DNA of 64,000 nucleotides from Herpetosiphonaceae bacterium (GCA_026003835.1 BPHZ01000001.1:380001-444000); one strand, 5' to 3'. Numbered from the stretch's first letter, positions 9,740 through 18,947 are shown. Program-made: numbers and translations. The notes: a model not told the origin generated them from the sequence alone.

Positions 9740-9748
9740 TGCTATAAT
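9740..9748 (+). promoter_or_regulatory. Extended -10 promoter element upstream of the HAMP-STAS gene
   Basis: TGCTATAAT is a perfect extended -10. No good -35 is seen at the right distance (about 9720). The same nonamer occurs upstream of the PIG-L gene, and a one-base variant occurs in the metH promoter. Confidence 0.5.
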
Positions 9749-9810
9749 CCGCACAGCGCTGAAACCGGCTTTGACGAAAGTTTTATCTTTCTTCAAAACA
9801 GGATATGGTC

Positions 9811-11103
9811 ATGAAGCTCACTGTTGGAGCCAAATTTGGTATAATAACCCTTCTCGCTATTCTGTTGGTAACTTCAGCAGGGATCGTTGTCCTCTATGAG
9901 CTACAACTTCTTGGTAAGCAGATCTTTGTGCTTGCCAATGCTGCCGAGGCGAGCGAGGAGGCTAATCAGCTTACGTCTGAGATAGCGGAGCTGCGCGCCG
10001 GATTGCGGGATGCGATCAATCAGCGCAATCGCGATCTTGTACACCAGCGGGCAGAGGGGCGCATGCTGGCTATTAAGGAACGTGCCGCGAACGTACAGCG
10101 CCTGCTCAACCAGCAGGGAGATACTGAATTAAACCAGGTCATCAGCCCTACGGTAGCCATCCTCAGCGATCAGGTGAATAGCCTGATAACATTGGCAGAG
10201 GCCGGAGATTGGGGCCGCGCTGCGCTCCAAATTCAGAGTGATTTTGTGCAGATCCAGGAGGACCTTGCCGGGCAGCTGCGCTTGTTGAATATTGATGTGG
10301 CGCAGAAGGTTGGCTCTCTCTCTCAGACAGTTGAGGAGACACGGCAGCGGGCGATAACCCATATATTGATAATCACCGTGGCAGCTCTGCTGATTCTCAG
10401 TTTGGCGATGGCGCTACTCTGGCGCAACCTGGCAGTACCTATCCGGCGCTTGACCAGCAGCGCCAGGGCGTTGGCGCAGGGCGATTTGCGGGTGCGGGCG
10501 CAGATCGCGCCCCGCGGCGATGAAATCGGCACGCTCGCTGTCGCCTTCGATAGTATGGCTGATAGGCTTCAAGCCTCGCATGGCGAGCTGGCAGAGAAAA
10601 TTGCCGAGCGCACTGCCGCCCTGGAGATAGAGCGCGAGGGCCTGCGGCAGGCGCTTGCAGACTTGCAGACCAGCACCGCCGAGCGCGATAGATTATTCCT
10701 TGCGCTGCAGCAGCTCCAGAATCCAGTAATCCCTATAATCGAGGGCGTCATTGTGGCGCCGATTATTGGCCAGCTCACAAGCCAGCGTCTAGAGCAGCTG
10801 CAGATGACGCTGTTGGAGGAGGCGATCATAACTCGTGCTCGCGTCGTCCTGCTCGATGTGACCGGTGTCCCCATCCTTGATAAACAGGCGGCGCAGGCGC
10901 TGATCGAGACTGGCAGCGCGCTGCGGCTGCTTGGCGCCGAAGCTGTGTTAGTCGGCATCCGCCCTGAAGTTGCCGAAACAATCATCAGCGCCGGTATCGA
11001 TCTGCAGCAGCTGGCTATCGCCGCCGATCTTCAGCACGGCATCGATCGTGCCCTCCGCTTGCTGCGACGGAAGATCGTCGCGCTTACCCCTGTTTCAGCC
11101 TGA
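9811..11103 (+). CDS. Membrane HAMP-STAS regulator, RsbR-like
   Basis: A likely regulatory protein of 430 residues. A transmembrane helix spans about 5-28 (IITLLAILLVTSAGIVVLY). A helical extracellular sensor region follows to about 180, then a second membrane helix near 185-207 (ITHILIITVAALLILSLAM). A HAMP linker follows, with RALAQGDLRVRAQIAPRGDEIGTL read in two parts. A coiled coil runs from about 250 to 300, and a C-terminal STAS domain (about 310-425) contains LLDVTGVPILD, which resembles the phospho-acceptor region of RsbR-type stressosome proteins. It would relay an envelope signal to a kinase or sigma-factor switch, but no RsbT/RsbX partner is nearby. The second ATG (9811) was chosen because AGGA at 9800-9803 is 7 bases away. 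Confidence 0.75.
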   Translation: MKLTVGAKFGIITLLAILLVTSAGIVVLYELQLLGKQIFVLANAAEASEEANQLTSEIAELRAGLRDAINQRNRDLVHQRAEGRMLAIKERAANVQRLLNQQGDTELNQVISPTVAILSDQVNSLITLAEAGDWGRAALQIQSDFVQIQEDLAGQLRLLNIDVAQKVGSLSQTVEETRQRAITHILIITVAALLILSLAMALLWRNLAVPIRRLTSSARALAQGDLRVRAQIAPRGDEIGTLAVAFDSMADRLQASHGELAEKIAERTAALEIEREGLRQALADLQTSTAERDRLFLALQQLQNPVIPIIEGVIVAPIIGQLTSQRLEQLQMTLLEEAIITRARVVLLDVTGVPILDKQAAQALIETGSALRLLGAEAVLVGIRPEVAETIISAGIDLQQLAIAADLQHGIDRALRLLRRKIVALTPVSA

Positions 11104-11255
11104 CCACACCAGTAATCCAACAGGTAAGGATGCCCTGCTCCACTGGCATCTAGGCTTGCCTGCCGGAAACAGTCGCTGGCCTCTGTCGAGCATATTAGCC
11201 TCGGCTTATCTTTTCAATGATCTTTGGCTATTTTTGACAGAAAAAACTGTTTTTA

Positions 11256-11284
11256 TTGACATTATTGAATGGTTGATTTATAAT
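11256..11284 (+). promoter_or_regulatory. Consensus sigma-70-type promoter of the suf operon
   Basis: TTGACA (11256-11261) and TATAAT (11279-11284) are both perfect consensus hexamers with a 17-base spacer. They lie 31 bases ahead of sufR. A strong promoter of this kind is expected to need repression. Confidence 0.9.
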
Positions 11285-11289
11285 CATTC
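11267..11289 (+). promoter_or_regulatory. Candidate SufR operator overlapping the -10 box
   Basis: An imperfect inverted repeat GAATGNTT-N7-AANCATTC spans the spacer and the -10 hexamer of the promoter. Binding here would block RNA polymerase. Assignment to SufR is by position only. A second short palindrome, ACAG-N6-CTGT, lies at 11237-11250 just upstream of the -35 box. Confidence 0.5.
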
Positions 11290-11314
11290 TTGGTGAAACG
11301 AAAGGAGCCGGGCA

Positions 11315-11989
11315 ATGGCAGGGCTAAATTATCGAGAAGGCACACCAGCCGGTGATATTCTCCAGTACATTCAACGGCATGGGAGCGCAACGATTAAAGA
11401 GCTTGAAGCGGCGTTCGATGTGAGCGCGACCGCTGTTCGCGAGCAGATCTCGCATCTCCTTGCGGAAGGTTTGCTTACTGCGACAAAGGTTCGGCAAGGC
11501 GCCGGGCGTCCATCGTTCCGCTATCTTCTTACCGCCAAGGCCCAGGCGCTTTTCCCCAAGGGCTACGATGTTCTGATCAACCTTCTGCTGGAGGAGATCC
11601 TCGTGCTCGATGGGCGCGAGAAACTTCAGCTGATTCTGGACCGGGTTGGGAAGCGGCTGGCTGAACAGTATGCCAATCGCACTGACGGCTACCCCGATGG
11701 TTCGGAGCTGCGCGAGCGTCTTACGGCGCTGGCAGCGGCGCTGGAGAAACAGGGTATGCCGATTGCGGTGCATGAGCTTAGCGAGGGGAAATTCGTCGTC
11801 AGCGAGTATGCCTGTCCCTACTTTGACGTCGCCCAGGAGCATTCCGGTGTTTGCGCAATGGAGCAGCGAATGCTGGAACATGTGCTGGGCCGAGAAGTGA
11901 CGATCACCCGGCGCATTGTCGAGGGGCACCACGGCTGCCAGTTTGTCATTGGCGATAAGCTCGAATCCGACCCGGCCGCGACCCGGTAG
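11315..11989 (+). CDS. sufR: SufR-like iron-sulfur-sensing transcriptional repressor
   Basis: A 224-residue winged-helix protein. The N-terminal HTH (about 10-75) includes [20 protein letters not shown] and the wing [11 protein letters not shown], which is typical of the DeoR/ArsR-like SufR family. Three conserved cysteines in the C-terminal half (C167 in ACPYFD, C180 in GVCAME, C208 in HHGCQF) match the cluster-binding region of SufR. It should repress the suf operon when its cluster is intact and release it under iron or oxidative stress. It is the first gene after the consensus promoter, with AAGGAG upstream of the ATG, and 74 bases separate it from sufC. Autoregulation is inferred from the overlapping inverted repeat. 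Confidence 0.85.
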   Translation: MAGLNYREGTPAGDILQYIQRHGSATIKELEAAFDVSATAVREQISHLLAEGLLTATKVRQGAGRPSFRYLLTAKAQALFPKGYDVLINLLLEEILVLDGREKLQLILDRVGKRLAEQYANRTDGYPDGSELRERLTALAAALEKQGMPIAVHELSEGKFVVSEYACPYFDVAQEHSGVCAMEQRMLEHVLGREVTITRRIVEGHHGCQFVIGDKLESDPAATR

Positions 11990-12063
11990 AGTATCGGGGG
12001 AGAAGGGGAACCTACATTCTTATCGTGTCATTGTGTAGGCATACGTTACTATCGAGGAGTTGC

Positions 12064-12852
12064 ATGAACAACGATCTGGTCATCAAAAACTTGCACGTCG
12101 AGGTCGACGGGCAGGAAATTCTCAAGGGCATCGATCTTACAGTCGAGCAGGGTAAGATCCACGCAATTATGGGCCCGAACGGCTCGGGCAAATCGACGCT
12201 GGCTTACACGCTTGCCGGCCACCCGCGCTACGAGGTGACCGAGGGCGAGGTTTGGTATAAAGGGCAGAACGTGCTGGATCTGGAGCCTGACGAGCGGGCC
12301 AGGCTGGGCCTGTTCCTGGCCTTCCAGTATCCGGTTGCCGTCGCCGGTGTTTCGGTTGCCAACTTCCTGCGGGCGGCGATCAACGCCCACCGCGCCGAGG
12401 AGGGCGTCGATCCCCGCAAGACCGCAATCCCGGTAGCAGAGTTCCGCAAGAAGCTCCGTGAGCGCCTGCAGCTGCTGAATATGGACGAGAGCTTTGCGCG
12501 GCGCTATCTGAACGAGGGTTTCTCGGGCGGAGAGAAGAAGCGCCTTGAGATCTTGCAGATGGCGATGCTGGAGCCCTCGATGGCGGTCATGGACGAAACT
12601 GACTCCGGTCTCGACATCGATGCGTTGCGCATCGTCGCCAACGGTATCAACAGCATCAAAGAGCAGCGACCCGAGATGGGCATTCTGCTGATCACGCACT
12701 ACCAGCGTCTGCTCAATTACATCAAGCCCGACGTCGTGCATGTGCTGATGGATGGCCGCATTGTGCGTGAGGGCGGGCCGGAGCTGGCGCTGGAGCTTGA
12801 GGAGAAGGGCTACGACTGGATTCGGGAGGAAGTGATCGGCCATGCCAGCTAA
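12064..12852 (+). CDS. sufC: Fe-S cluster assembly ATPase SufC
   Basis: ABC-type ATPase of the SufBCD scaffold; ATP hydrolysis drives the conformational change needed for cluster assembly. The 262 residues carry Walker [10 protein letters not shown] at 37-45, the SufC-type signature FSGGEKKR near 155 and Walker B with [12 protein letters not shown]. The motif E-T-D rather than E-P-T after Walker B is characteristic of SufC. GAGGAG precedes the ATG at 12064; an upstream in-frame start lacks a binding site. The 3' end overlaps sufD by 11 bases, suggesting translational coupling. Confidence 0.97.
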   Translation: MNNDLVIKNLHVEVDGQEILKGIDLTVEQGKIHAIMGPNGSGKSTLAYTLAGHPRYEVTEGEVWYKGQNVLDLEPDERARLGLFLAFQYPVAVAGVSVANFLRAAINAHRAEEGVDPRKTAIPVAEFRKKLRERLQLLNMDESFARRYLNEGFSGGEKKRLEILQMAMLEPSMAVMDETDSGLDIDALRIVANGINSIKEQRPEMGILLITHYQRLLNYIKPDVVHVLMDGRIVREGGPELALELEEKGYDWIREEVIGHAS

Positions 12853-14056
12853 TCAGGAGCTACCCCAACTGCCGGCCGTCGGCGAGTTGCTGACCAGTGG
12901 TCTGGATAAAGTGCTCGCCGGCCGTACTGAACCTGCCTGGCTGACCGATAATCGGCGGAACGCCTGGAAGGCGTTCCAAGCGATGGAGATGCCGTTCTGG
13001 CGCCGCACAAACCTGCGCCAGTTCAGCTTCGATCTCTTCCGTCCAACCTTCGGTATTGCGGAGATTCGCTTTACCGGCCAGGAGGGCGTCATCGTCCGCG
13101 ATATGCAGTCGGCGCTGCGTGAGCGGCCGGACTTGATGGATGATGCACTGGGGGTCTCGCTGGACGCGCGGCCGAACAAGTTCACAGCGCTCCATGGCGC
13201 GCTCTGGCAGGATGGCGTTTTCGTCTATGTGCCGAAGAACGTGGTCGTTGAGGAGCCTATCCGTATCGTCTATCGCTTGCCGGAAGCCGGCGCGGCGATC
13301 TTCCCACATACGTTGGTGGTTGCGGAGCCGAACAGCAGCGTGACGGTGGTTGAGGAGTTCGTCTCGGACGATCTCAGCGACCCGGCGCTTTGCATCCCGG
13401 CGGCCGATATCATTGTGAACGATAACGCTGAGGTGCGCTTCCTGAGCGTTCAGTCCTTTGGGCGCAATGCCTTCCACATCGGCTCGCAGTTTGTGAGTAT
13501 GCGCGGTAAGGATAGTCGCATCTGGTGGCTGACTGCGGCGCTCGGCGGGCGTGTCCAGCACCTGGAGATGGAGATCTACCTCGGCGGCAATGGCTCGCAC
13601 GCCGATTGGCTGGGCGTCAACTATGCCAACGAGCAGCAGAACCTGGTCTATGCGCCGATCATCCGCCACGTCGGGCTTCACACCGAGGGCTCGGTCAACT
13701 TCCGCTCGGTTGTCGACGACGAGGGATATGCGGTCTTCGATGGCTTGATCAAGATTGAGAAGGGCGCCCAGGGCACCAATTCGGATCTGCGCGATAATGC
13801 GCTGCACCTGGGGCCTAAGGCTCGCTCGGACTCGATCCCTGGCCTGGAGATCGATGCCAATGATGTCAAGGCTGGTCACGGCTCGACCAGCGGCCCAATC
13901 GACCCCGAGCAGGTCTTCTACCTGCGCTCACGTGGGCTGCCGGAGGCAGAGGCGCTGCGGATGGTGGTCATGGGCTTCATCAGCGAGGTTGTCGACCAGA
14001 TCCCGGTTGAGGATCTCCACGATCGCGTTGTCGACCTCATCGCGGCGAAGATTTAG
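12842..14056 (+). CDS. sufD: Fe-S cluster assembly protein SufD
   Basis: Scaffold partner of SufB and SufC. The 404 residues form the SufBD beta-helix type fold: a helical N-terminus (1-110), then the family region with [20 protein letters not shown] and the conserved C-terminal stretch ([10 protein letters not shown]...[21 protein letters not shown], read in parts). The C-terminal sequence [15 protein letters not shown] is shared with SufB in this window. SufD lacks the SufB-type EGC motif, as expected. The start lies inside the end of sufC. Confidence 0.95.
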   Translation: MPANQELPQLPAVGELLTSGLDKVLAGRTEPAWLTDNRRNAWKAFQAMEMPFWRRTNLRQFSFDLFRPTFGIAEIRFTGQEGVIVRDMQSALRERPDLMDDALGVSLDARPNKFTALHGALWQDGVFVYVPKNVVVEEPIRIVYRLPEAGAAIFPHTLVVAEPNSSVTVVEEFVSDDLSDPALCIPAADIIVNDNAEVRFLSVQSFGRNAFHIGSQFVSMRGKDSRIWWLTAALGGRVQHLEMEIYLGGNGSHADWLGVNYANEQQNLVYAPIIRHVGLHTEGSVNFRSVVDDEGYAVFDGLIKIEKGAQGTNSDLRDNALHLGPKARSDSIPGLEIDANDVKAGHGSTSGPIDPEQVFYLRSRGLPEAEALRMVVMGFISEVVDQIPVEDLHDRVVDLIAAKI

Positions 14057-14126
14057 CTTGGCGATGGCGCGGGGCATTGTCGCGATGTTATCCTGCCGAC
14101 GACGCCCCGCCGAATGGAAGTAAGGT

Positions 14127-15368
14127 ATGACTCAGCCAGCGATAGCACCATTTGCCGTTGAGGCAGCGCGCGCCGATTTCCCGCTTCTGCACCAGCAGAT
14201 CAACGGTTATCCTCTTGCCTACCTCGATAGCGCCGCAACGTCGCAGAAGCCGGTTGCCGTGCTTGAGGTCATGGATCAGTATTATCGGACGATCAATGCC
14301 AACGTTCACCGCGGCGTGTACACCATTAGCGAGGCGGCAACAGCGGCGTACGAGTCGGCCAGGCGCGAGATCGGTCGCTTTATCGGCGCACGCAGCGCAA
14401 AAGAGGTGATCATTACCCACGGCACGACTGAGGGGATTAATCTGGTGGCCCAGAGCTGGGGTCGAGCGAATCTGCGGCCAGGCGACCGCATCCTGCTCAC
14501 AGTGATGGAGCATCACTCCAATCTGGTGCCATGGCAGCTCGTTGCGGCGCAGACTGGCGCCGTCATCGATTATATTCAGATCGATGGCCGGGGGCATCTG
14601 GCGCTTGACGATCTCGACCGGCTGCTGAACGAGCGAACAAAAGTTGTGGCCTTAACGGCCATGTCGAATGTTCTGGGGACGATCAACCCGGTGCGCGAGA
14701 TTGCCGAGCGGGCGCACGCTGCCGGCGCGGTTGTGCTGGTCGACGGCGCGCAGAGTATCCCGCATCTGCCGACCAATGTGCAGGAGCTGGGTGTTGACTT
14801 CCTGGCCTTCTCCGGCCATAAGATGTGCGGCCCGACGGGGGTTGGCGTGCTCTGGGGCCGCAGAGAGCTCCTTGAGGCGATGCCTCCGTTTATGGGCGGT
14901 GGAGATATGATCCGCCGTGTGACGCTCGAAGGTAGCTCGTGGAATGACCTGCCCTGGAAGTTTGAGGCGGGTACGCCGCCGATTGCCGAGACGATCGGGA
15001 TGGCCGCAGCGGTACGCTATCTCCAGGGGATCGGTATGGGGACGATCCATGAGCGTGAGAGCCAGCTCACTACATATGCTATGGATGTGTTGAGCCGGAT
15101 CGAGGGGCTGACGATCTTCGGCCCGCCGGCAAGCGAGCGGGGCGGACTGGTGGCCTTCGCCTTGCAGGACATCCATGCTCATGATGTGGCAGCGCTGCTG
15201 GACCGCTTTGGCGTTGCCGTGCGGGCCGGCCACCATTGCACGCATCCATTGCACGACCTGCTGGGCGTTCCGGCGACAGTGCGCGCGTCGTTCTACCTCT
15301 ATACAACTGAGGAGGAGATCGACCGGCTGGCGGCAGGACTGCTAGAGTGCAGGCGGGTTTTTGCGTAA
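14127..15368 (+). CDS. sufS: Cysteine desulfurase SufS
   Basis: A PLP enzyme that removes sulfur from L-cysteine, giving alanine and a protein-bound persulfide for cluster assembly. The 413 residues fit the group II (SufS/CsdA) type. The PLP-binding Lys232 lies in SGHKMCGPTG, and the persulfide-carrying Cys371 lies in RAGHHCTHPL, in the short active-site loop typical of SufS. The C-terminal RASFYLYTTEEEID is also conserved. The sequence GGAAGTAAGGT precedes the ATG. It lies 70 bases after sufD and about 100 before sufU, its likely sulfur acceptor. Confidence 0.96.
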   Translation: MTQPAIAPFAVEAARADFPLLHQQINGYPLAYLDSAATSQKPVAVLEVMDQYYRTINANVHRGVYTISEAATAAYESARREIGRFIGARSAKEVIITHGTTEGINLVAQSWGRANLRPGDRILLTVMEHHSNLVPWQLVAAQTGAVIDYIQIDGRGHLALDDLDRLLNERTKVVALTAMSNVLGTINPVREIAERAHAAGAVVLVDGAQSIPHLPTNVQELGVDFLAFSGHKMCGPTGVGVLWGRRELLEAMPPFMGGGDMIRRVTLEGSSWNDLPWKFEAGTPPIAETIGMAAAVRYLQGIGMGTIHERESQLTTYAMDVLSRIEGLTIFGPPASERGGLVAFALQDIHAHDVAALLDRFGVAVRAGHHCTHPLHDLLGVPATVRASFYLYTTEEEIDRLAAGLLECRRVFA

Positions 15369-15469
15369 GTTGTTGACCGTGAGGTGTGTGCTCTCTGCAG
15401 CGGTCGAGTCGCAGAGGGGCCGGACACCTGGACAGGCAAACAGCTCATAGCGAAGGTCAAAAAGGCTCT

Positions 15470-15868
15470 ATGGACGATTTGTACCGGGAAAATATCCTGG
15501 ATCACTATAAACATCCGCGAAACTACGGGACGCTGGAGCGCCCGACCTATTCGCGGGAGGAGCATAATCCGCTCTGCGGCGACCGGCTGCGCATCGACCT
15601 GCTGGTTGAGGGTGACGTCATCACCGACGTGCGCTTTACAGGGCGGGGTTGCGCTATCAGCCAGGCGTCGGCCTCGATGTTGACCGAGGAGCTGCTGGGC
15701 AAGACAGTCGATGAAGCAAAAACGATATCAAAGCAGGATATCCTCGATCTGCTTGGTATTCCAATTGGCCCGGTACGCCTGAAATGTGCGCTGCTGAGCC
15801 TTAAGGCGCTCAAGGCCGGAATCTACGGCCTGGACATAATCGAGGATGATGAGGATGACGAGCTCTAG
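15470..15868 (+). CDS. sufU: Sulfur-transfer protein SufU (IscU/NifU-like fold)
   Basis: Likely zinc-dependent sulfur acceptor that takes persulfide from SufS and passes it to SufBCD. The 132 residues contain the ligand set C36-G-D38 (PLCGDRL), C61 (GRGCAIS) and C106 (RLKCALLS). Lys before the last Cys, where IscU has His, indicates SufU type. The C61-C106 spacing of 45 is shorter than the ~60 I recall for the Bacillus protein. The ATG at 15470 is preceded by AAAAAGG; an upstream extension in the same frame looks non-coding. The C-terminus is very acidic (EDDEDDEL). Confidence 0.9.
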   Translation: MDDLYRENILDHYKHPRNYGTLERPTYSREEHNPLCGDRLRIDLLVEGDVITDVRFTGRGCAISQASASMLTEELLGKTVDEAKTISKQDILDLLGIPIGPVRLKCALLSLKALKAGIYGLDIIEDDEDDEL

Positions 15869-15958
15869 CTAGCTGTTGCCCGGCTTTGCTAGAGAGCTGT
15901 GTTCAAGTGGCATGCAAGCTTTCGCTGCTGAGTTCTAGTCAATAAGGAGGCATAGGGA

Positions 15959-18463
15959 ATGACCACCCCTGCCAAGGATCTAGAGTTTGATTACTCAAAG
16001 TATGGCTTCCGCGATGAGGAGCGCTACGTCTATAAATCGCAAAAGGGCCTGAGCCCTGAGGTTGTCAAGCAGATCTCGCATATGAAGGGCGAGCCGGAGT
16101 GGATGCTCAAGCGGCGTCTGAAGGCGCTGGAGATCTTCCAGAAGAAGCCGCTGCCGCTGCAGGGCATGTGGGCCAATCCTTCGCTTGCCAACCTGAACTT
16201 CGACGAGATCTACTACTACATCCGGCCCGACGAGAAGAAGAGCCGTTCGTGGGACGATGTGCCCGAGTCGATTCGGCAGACCTTCGAGAAGCTGGGCATC
16301 CCCGAGGCCGAGCGTAAATTCCTGGCCGGCGTGGGTGCGCAGTATGAGTCGGAGGTCGTCTACCACTCGCTGCGCGAGGAGTGGGAGAAGCTGGGTGTGA
16401 TCTTCCTTGACACCGACACCGGCCTCAAGGAGTACCCCGAGCTTTTCAAGGAGTATTTTGGGACGGTGGTGCCGGCGGCGGATAACAAGTTCGCGGCGCT
16501 CAACACCGCAGTCTGGTCGGGCGGATCGTTCATCTATGTACCCAAGGGTGTCAAGGTAGATATTCCGCTGCAGGCCTACTTCCGCATCAACGCCGAGAAT
16601 ATGGGCCAGTTCGAGCGCACGCTGATTATCGTCGAGGAGGGCGCCGAGGTGCATTACATCGAAGGGTGTCTCCCCGAGGGCGAGCTTGTCAGCCTCGGTG
16701 ACGAGATGGTGCCCATCGAGAGCGTCGCGCCCGGCACCCTTGCCCTCAACAGCGACGGGTACCTGGCGCCCGTCGTCTCGGCTCGCCGGCGATCCTATCG
16801 CGGCGACCTCGTGCGGATCGTGCCGCTCTCCCCCGGAAACGCCTTCGAGCTGACCCCCGAGCACCCCGTCTGGGCCCTCCGCCGAGGGCGCGTCGCCCGG
16901 CCGAGGGCGGACCGACCGGCGACCCAGTGGGACATCGCCGACGCCCGCTTCACCGACGCCGAGCCGGAGTGGGTTCCGGCAGGGGAGCTCGAGCCCGGCG
17001 ACCTCATCTGCTTCCCGGTCGCCGTCCGGAGCCTTGACCACCCCGAGATCTCCGACGACCTGCTCCGGTTCCTCGGCTACTACCTCGCCGAGGGGAGCGC
17101 CTTCCGCAACGGTGTCTCGAACGCACCGACCGTCAGCATCTCCCTCGATAGCCGCGATAGCACGACGATCGCCGACGTCCGCGCCCTCATGACCCGGCTG
17201 GCCGGGAAGCCGGCGGGCGTCTACGAGGTGCCGGCAAAGCACGAGGCGCGGGTCTACGTCTACTCCGCCGAGCTTCTCGAGATCGCGCAGCAGTATTGCG
17301 GGGTCGGATCGGCCACGAAGCGGCTCCACCCCCATCTCATGGAGCTTCCGCCTGAGCGACAGCGGTTGCTCCTCGAGACGTATCTGACCGGAGACGGAAG
17401 CCGCCACACTCGGAGCAACGGACGGACGCTCGTCCGGGCGGCGACGGTCTCGCGCACCCTCGCCTTCCAGCTCCAGGAAATCCTCGCCCGTCTCGGGATC
17501 TACGCCGGGATCCTCGTCCGGAAGGCCGGGAGCGAGTCGATGCCCGACGGCCGAGTCGTCCGCCGCTGCGAGCAGTACGTCCTCCATTACGAGGACGGGG
17601 CGACCGTCCGGCGGGTCCGCTTCGATGCCCGACGCAACTGCTTCTGGGTCCCGGTCCGGGCCGTCGCGCGACGGCCGTACGAGGGCTGGGTCTACAACCT
17701 CGAGATGGCGAGCGCTCCGAACGCCTACCTCGCCCGGGGCTTCGCCGTCCACAACTGCACCGCCCCGATCTACAGCACCAACTCGCTCCACTCAGCCGTC
17801 GTCGAGATCATCGTCAAGAAGGGCGCGAAGTGCCGCTACACGACGATCCAGAACTGGGCCAACAACATTTACAACCTGGTGACCAAGCGCGCCGTCGCCT
17901 ATGAGGAGGCGACGATGGAGTGGATCGACGGTAACATCGGCTCGCGGCTGACCATGAAGTATCCGTCGGTTTATCTGATGGGCCGTGGCGCCCGCGGCGA
18001 AGTGCTCTCGGTTGCCTATGCGGGCCGGGGCCAGCACCAGGACGCCGGCGCCAAGATGATCCATGCCGCGCCCGACACGACCAGCCGCATTACCAACAAG
18101 TCGGTCTCGAAGGATGGCGGTCGCACGACCTACCGCGGCCTGGCGAAGGTCCAGCCTGGCGCAACCAACGCCAAGATCAACGTCGTCTGCGACGCGCTCA
18201 TCCTGGACGAACAATCGGCCTCCGATACTATTCCCTTCATCGAAGTCGAGGAGCACGATGCCACCCTGGCCCACGAGGCGACGGTCGGCAAGATCGGCGA
18301 GGACCAGCTCTTCTACCTGATGAGCCGTGGCCTAAGCGAAGCGGAGGCGCTCTCGATGATCGTGTTAGGGTTTATGGAGCCGTTCACCCGCGAGCTTCCG
18401 ATGGAGTACGCCGTCGAACTCAACCGCCTCATCCACCTTGAGATGGAAGGCTCCGTCGGCTAA
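15959..18463 (+). CDS. sufB: Fe-S cluster assembly protein SufB, interrupted by an intein
   Basis: Main scaffold subunit of SufBCD. The precursor has 834 residues. The N-extein is 1-236, the intein 237-599 and the C-extein 600-834. Joining the exteins gives 471 residues, the normal SufB length, with the conserved run HYIEGCTAPIYS restored. The first C-extein residue (C600) corresponds to the conserved Cys of the EGC motif, reported as functionally important in E. coli SufB (C254). AAGGAGG precedes the ATG. As the last gene of the main suf block, it is followed by a GC-rich hairpin. Until the intein is spliced out the protein should be inactive, so splicing could gate Fe-S assembly (inference). 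Confidence 0.97.
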   Translation: MTTPAKDLEFDYSKYGFRDEERYVYKSQKGLSPEVVKQISHMKGEPEWMLKRRLKALEIFQKKPLPLQGMWANPSLANLNFDEIYYYIRPDEKKSRSWDDVPESIRQTFEKLGIPEAERKFLAGVGAQYESEVVYHSLREEWEKLGVIFLDTDTGLKEYPELFKEYFGTVVPAADNKFAALNTAVWSGGSFIYVPKGVKVDIPLQAYFRINAENMGQFERTLIIVEEGAEVHYIEGCLPEGELVSLGDEMVPIESVAPGTLALNSDGYLAPVVSARRRSYRGDLVRIVPLSPGNAFELTPEHPVWALRRGRVARPRADRPATQWDIADARFTDAEPEWVPAGELEPGDLICFPVAVRSLDHPEISDDLLRFLGYYLAEGSAFRNGVSNAPTVSISLDSRDSTTIADVRALMTRLAGKPAGVYEVPAKHEARVYVYSAELLEIAQQYCGVGSATKRLHPHLMELPPERQRLLLETYLTGDGSRHTRSNGRTLVRAATVSRTLAFQLQEILARLGIYAGILVRKAGSESMPDGRVVRRCEQYVLHYEDGATVRRVRFDARRNCFWVPVRAVARRPYEGWVYNLEMASAPNAYLARGFAVHNCTAPIYSTNSLHSAVVEIIVKKGAKCRYTTIQNWANNIYNLVTKRAVAYEEATMEWIDGNIGSRLTMKYPSVYLMGRGARGEVLSVAYAGRGQHQDAGAKMIHAAPDTTSRITNKSVSKDGGRTTYRGLAKVQPGATNAKINVVCDALILDEQSASDTIPFIEVEEHDATLAHEATVGKIGEDQLFYLMSRGLSEAEALSMIVLGFMEPFTRELPMEYAVELNRLIHLEMEGSVG
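16667..17755 (+). mobile_element. SufB intein with LAGLIDADG homing endonuclease
   Basis: In-frame protein intron of 363 residues. It starts with Cys237 (CLPEGELVSLGDE) and ends with the penultimate His and terminal Asn (FAVHN), followed by Cys+1. The B-block TPEH lies near residue 299. Two LAGLIDADG-type motifs, LLRFLGYYLAEGS (from 368) and LLLETYLTGDGS (from 470), keep their acidic residues, so the endonuclease may be active. All splicing residues are present. Codon use differs from the exteins: Leu is mostly CTC rather than CTG, and GTC and CGG are frequent. This points to lateral arrival. The insertion point leaves a 235-residue C-extein, the same length I recall for the Mycobacterium tuberculosis SufB intein site. 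Confidence 0.96.
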
Positions 18464-18474
18464 CACCGCTGTAA

Positions 18475-18497
18475 GGGGCACAGCAGCGCTGTGCCCC
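18475..18497 (+). terminator. Hairpin after sufB
   Basis: Perfect 10-bp stem GGGGCACAGC/GCTGTGCCCC with a 3-base loop AGC, 12 bases after the sufB stop. No T-run follows, so it may stabilise the transcript end rather than terminate. Confidence 0.6.
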
Positions 18498-18559
18498 TCT
18501 CCTCACGCCTTCAGTATTCTTGACAAAACAACGTAATTATATTAAAAAAGGAGGTGCGC

Positions 18560-18880
18560 ATGGCGTCATTCGTCACTGTCGCCCGCATTGGCGAGATCCC
18601 GGAAGGTGAAGGGCGTGCCTTTACAATCGACGGCGTCGAGATCGGCGTTTTCAACTGCGGCGGCACCTACTATGCTACCAACAATATTTGCAGCCACGCC
18701 TATGCGGAACTCCACGAAGGCTATCTTGACTGTGACGAGCACACGATTGAATGCCCATTGCACGGCTCAATGTTTGATCTACGCACTGGACAGCCGCGCA
18801 CGCTACCGGCAACGACGCCGGTCGAGGTCTACGCAGTGCGGGTAGAGGGCGACGAGATCCAGATTGGGCTACCTGACTGA
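18560..18880 (+). CDS. Rieske-type [2Fe-2S] ferredoxin
   Basis: A small soluble electron carrier of 106 residues resembling the ferredoxin subunit of non-heme dioxygenases. The Rieske ligands are C44-X-H46 (NICSHAYAE) and C65-X2-H68 (ECPLHGSMF). No membrane anchor is present. AAAAAAGGAGGTGCGC precedes the ATG, and an in-frame GTG two codons upstream is less likely. It follows the suf genes by about 100 bases. A TTGACA at 18520-18525 hints at its own promoter, but no matching -10 box is clear. It may serve as electron donor or client for cluster assembly (inference). Confidence 0.9.
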   Translation: MASFVTVARIGEIPEGEGRAFTIDGVEIGVFNCGGTYYATNNICSHAYAELHEGYLDCDEHTIECPLHGSMFDLRTGQPRTLPATTPVEVYAVRVEGDEIQIGLPD

Positions 18881-18947
18881 TCGGCGAGCTGGAGAGGAGC
18901 TTGGAGACAGTCACCAAACGAAGTAAGCTATAATAAGGAGGTCGTCC

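Noticed and set aside
15995..17791. Minus-strand open frame of 598 codons opposite sufB
   Set aside because: It lies opposite the SufB N-extein and intein; no recognisable domain or ribosome binding site was seen.
18929..18934. TATAAT upstream of the rhodanese gene as a promoter
   Set aside because: It overlaps the ribosome binding region and would place the start within a few bases of the ATG; no -35 is present.
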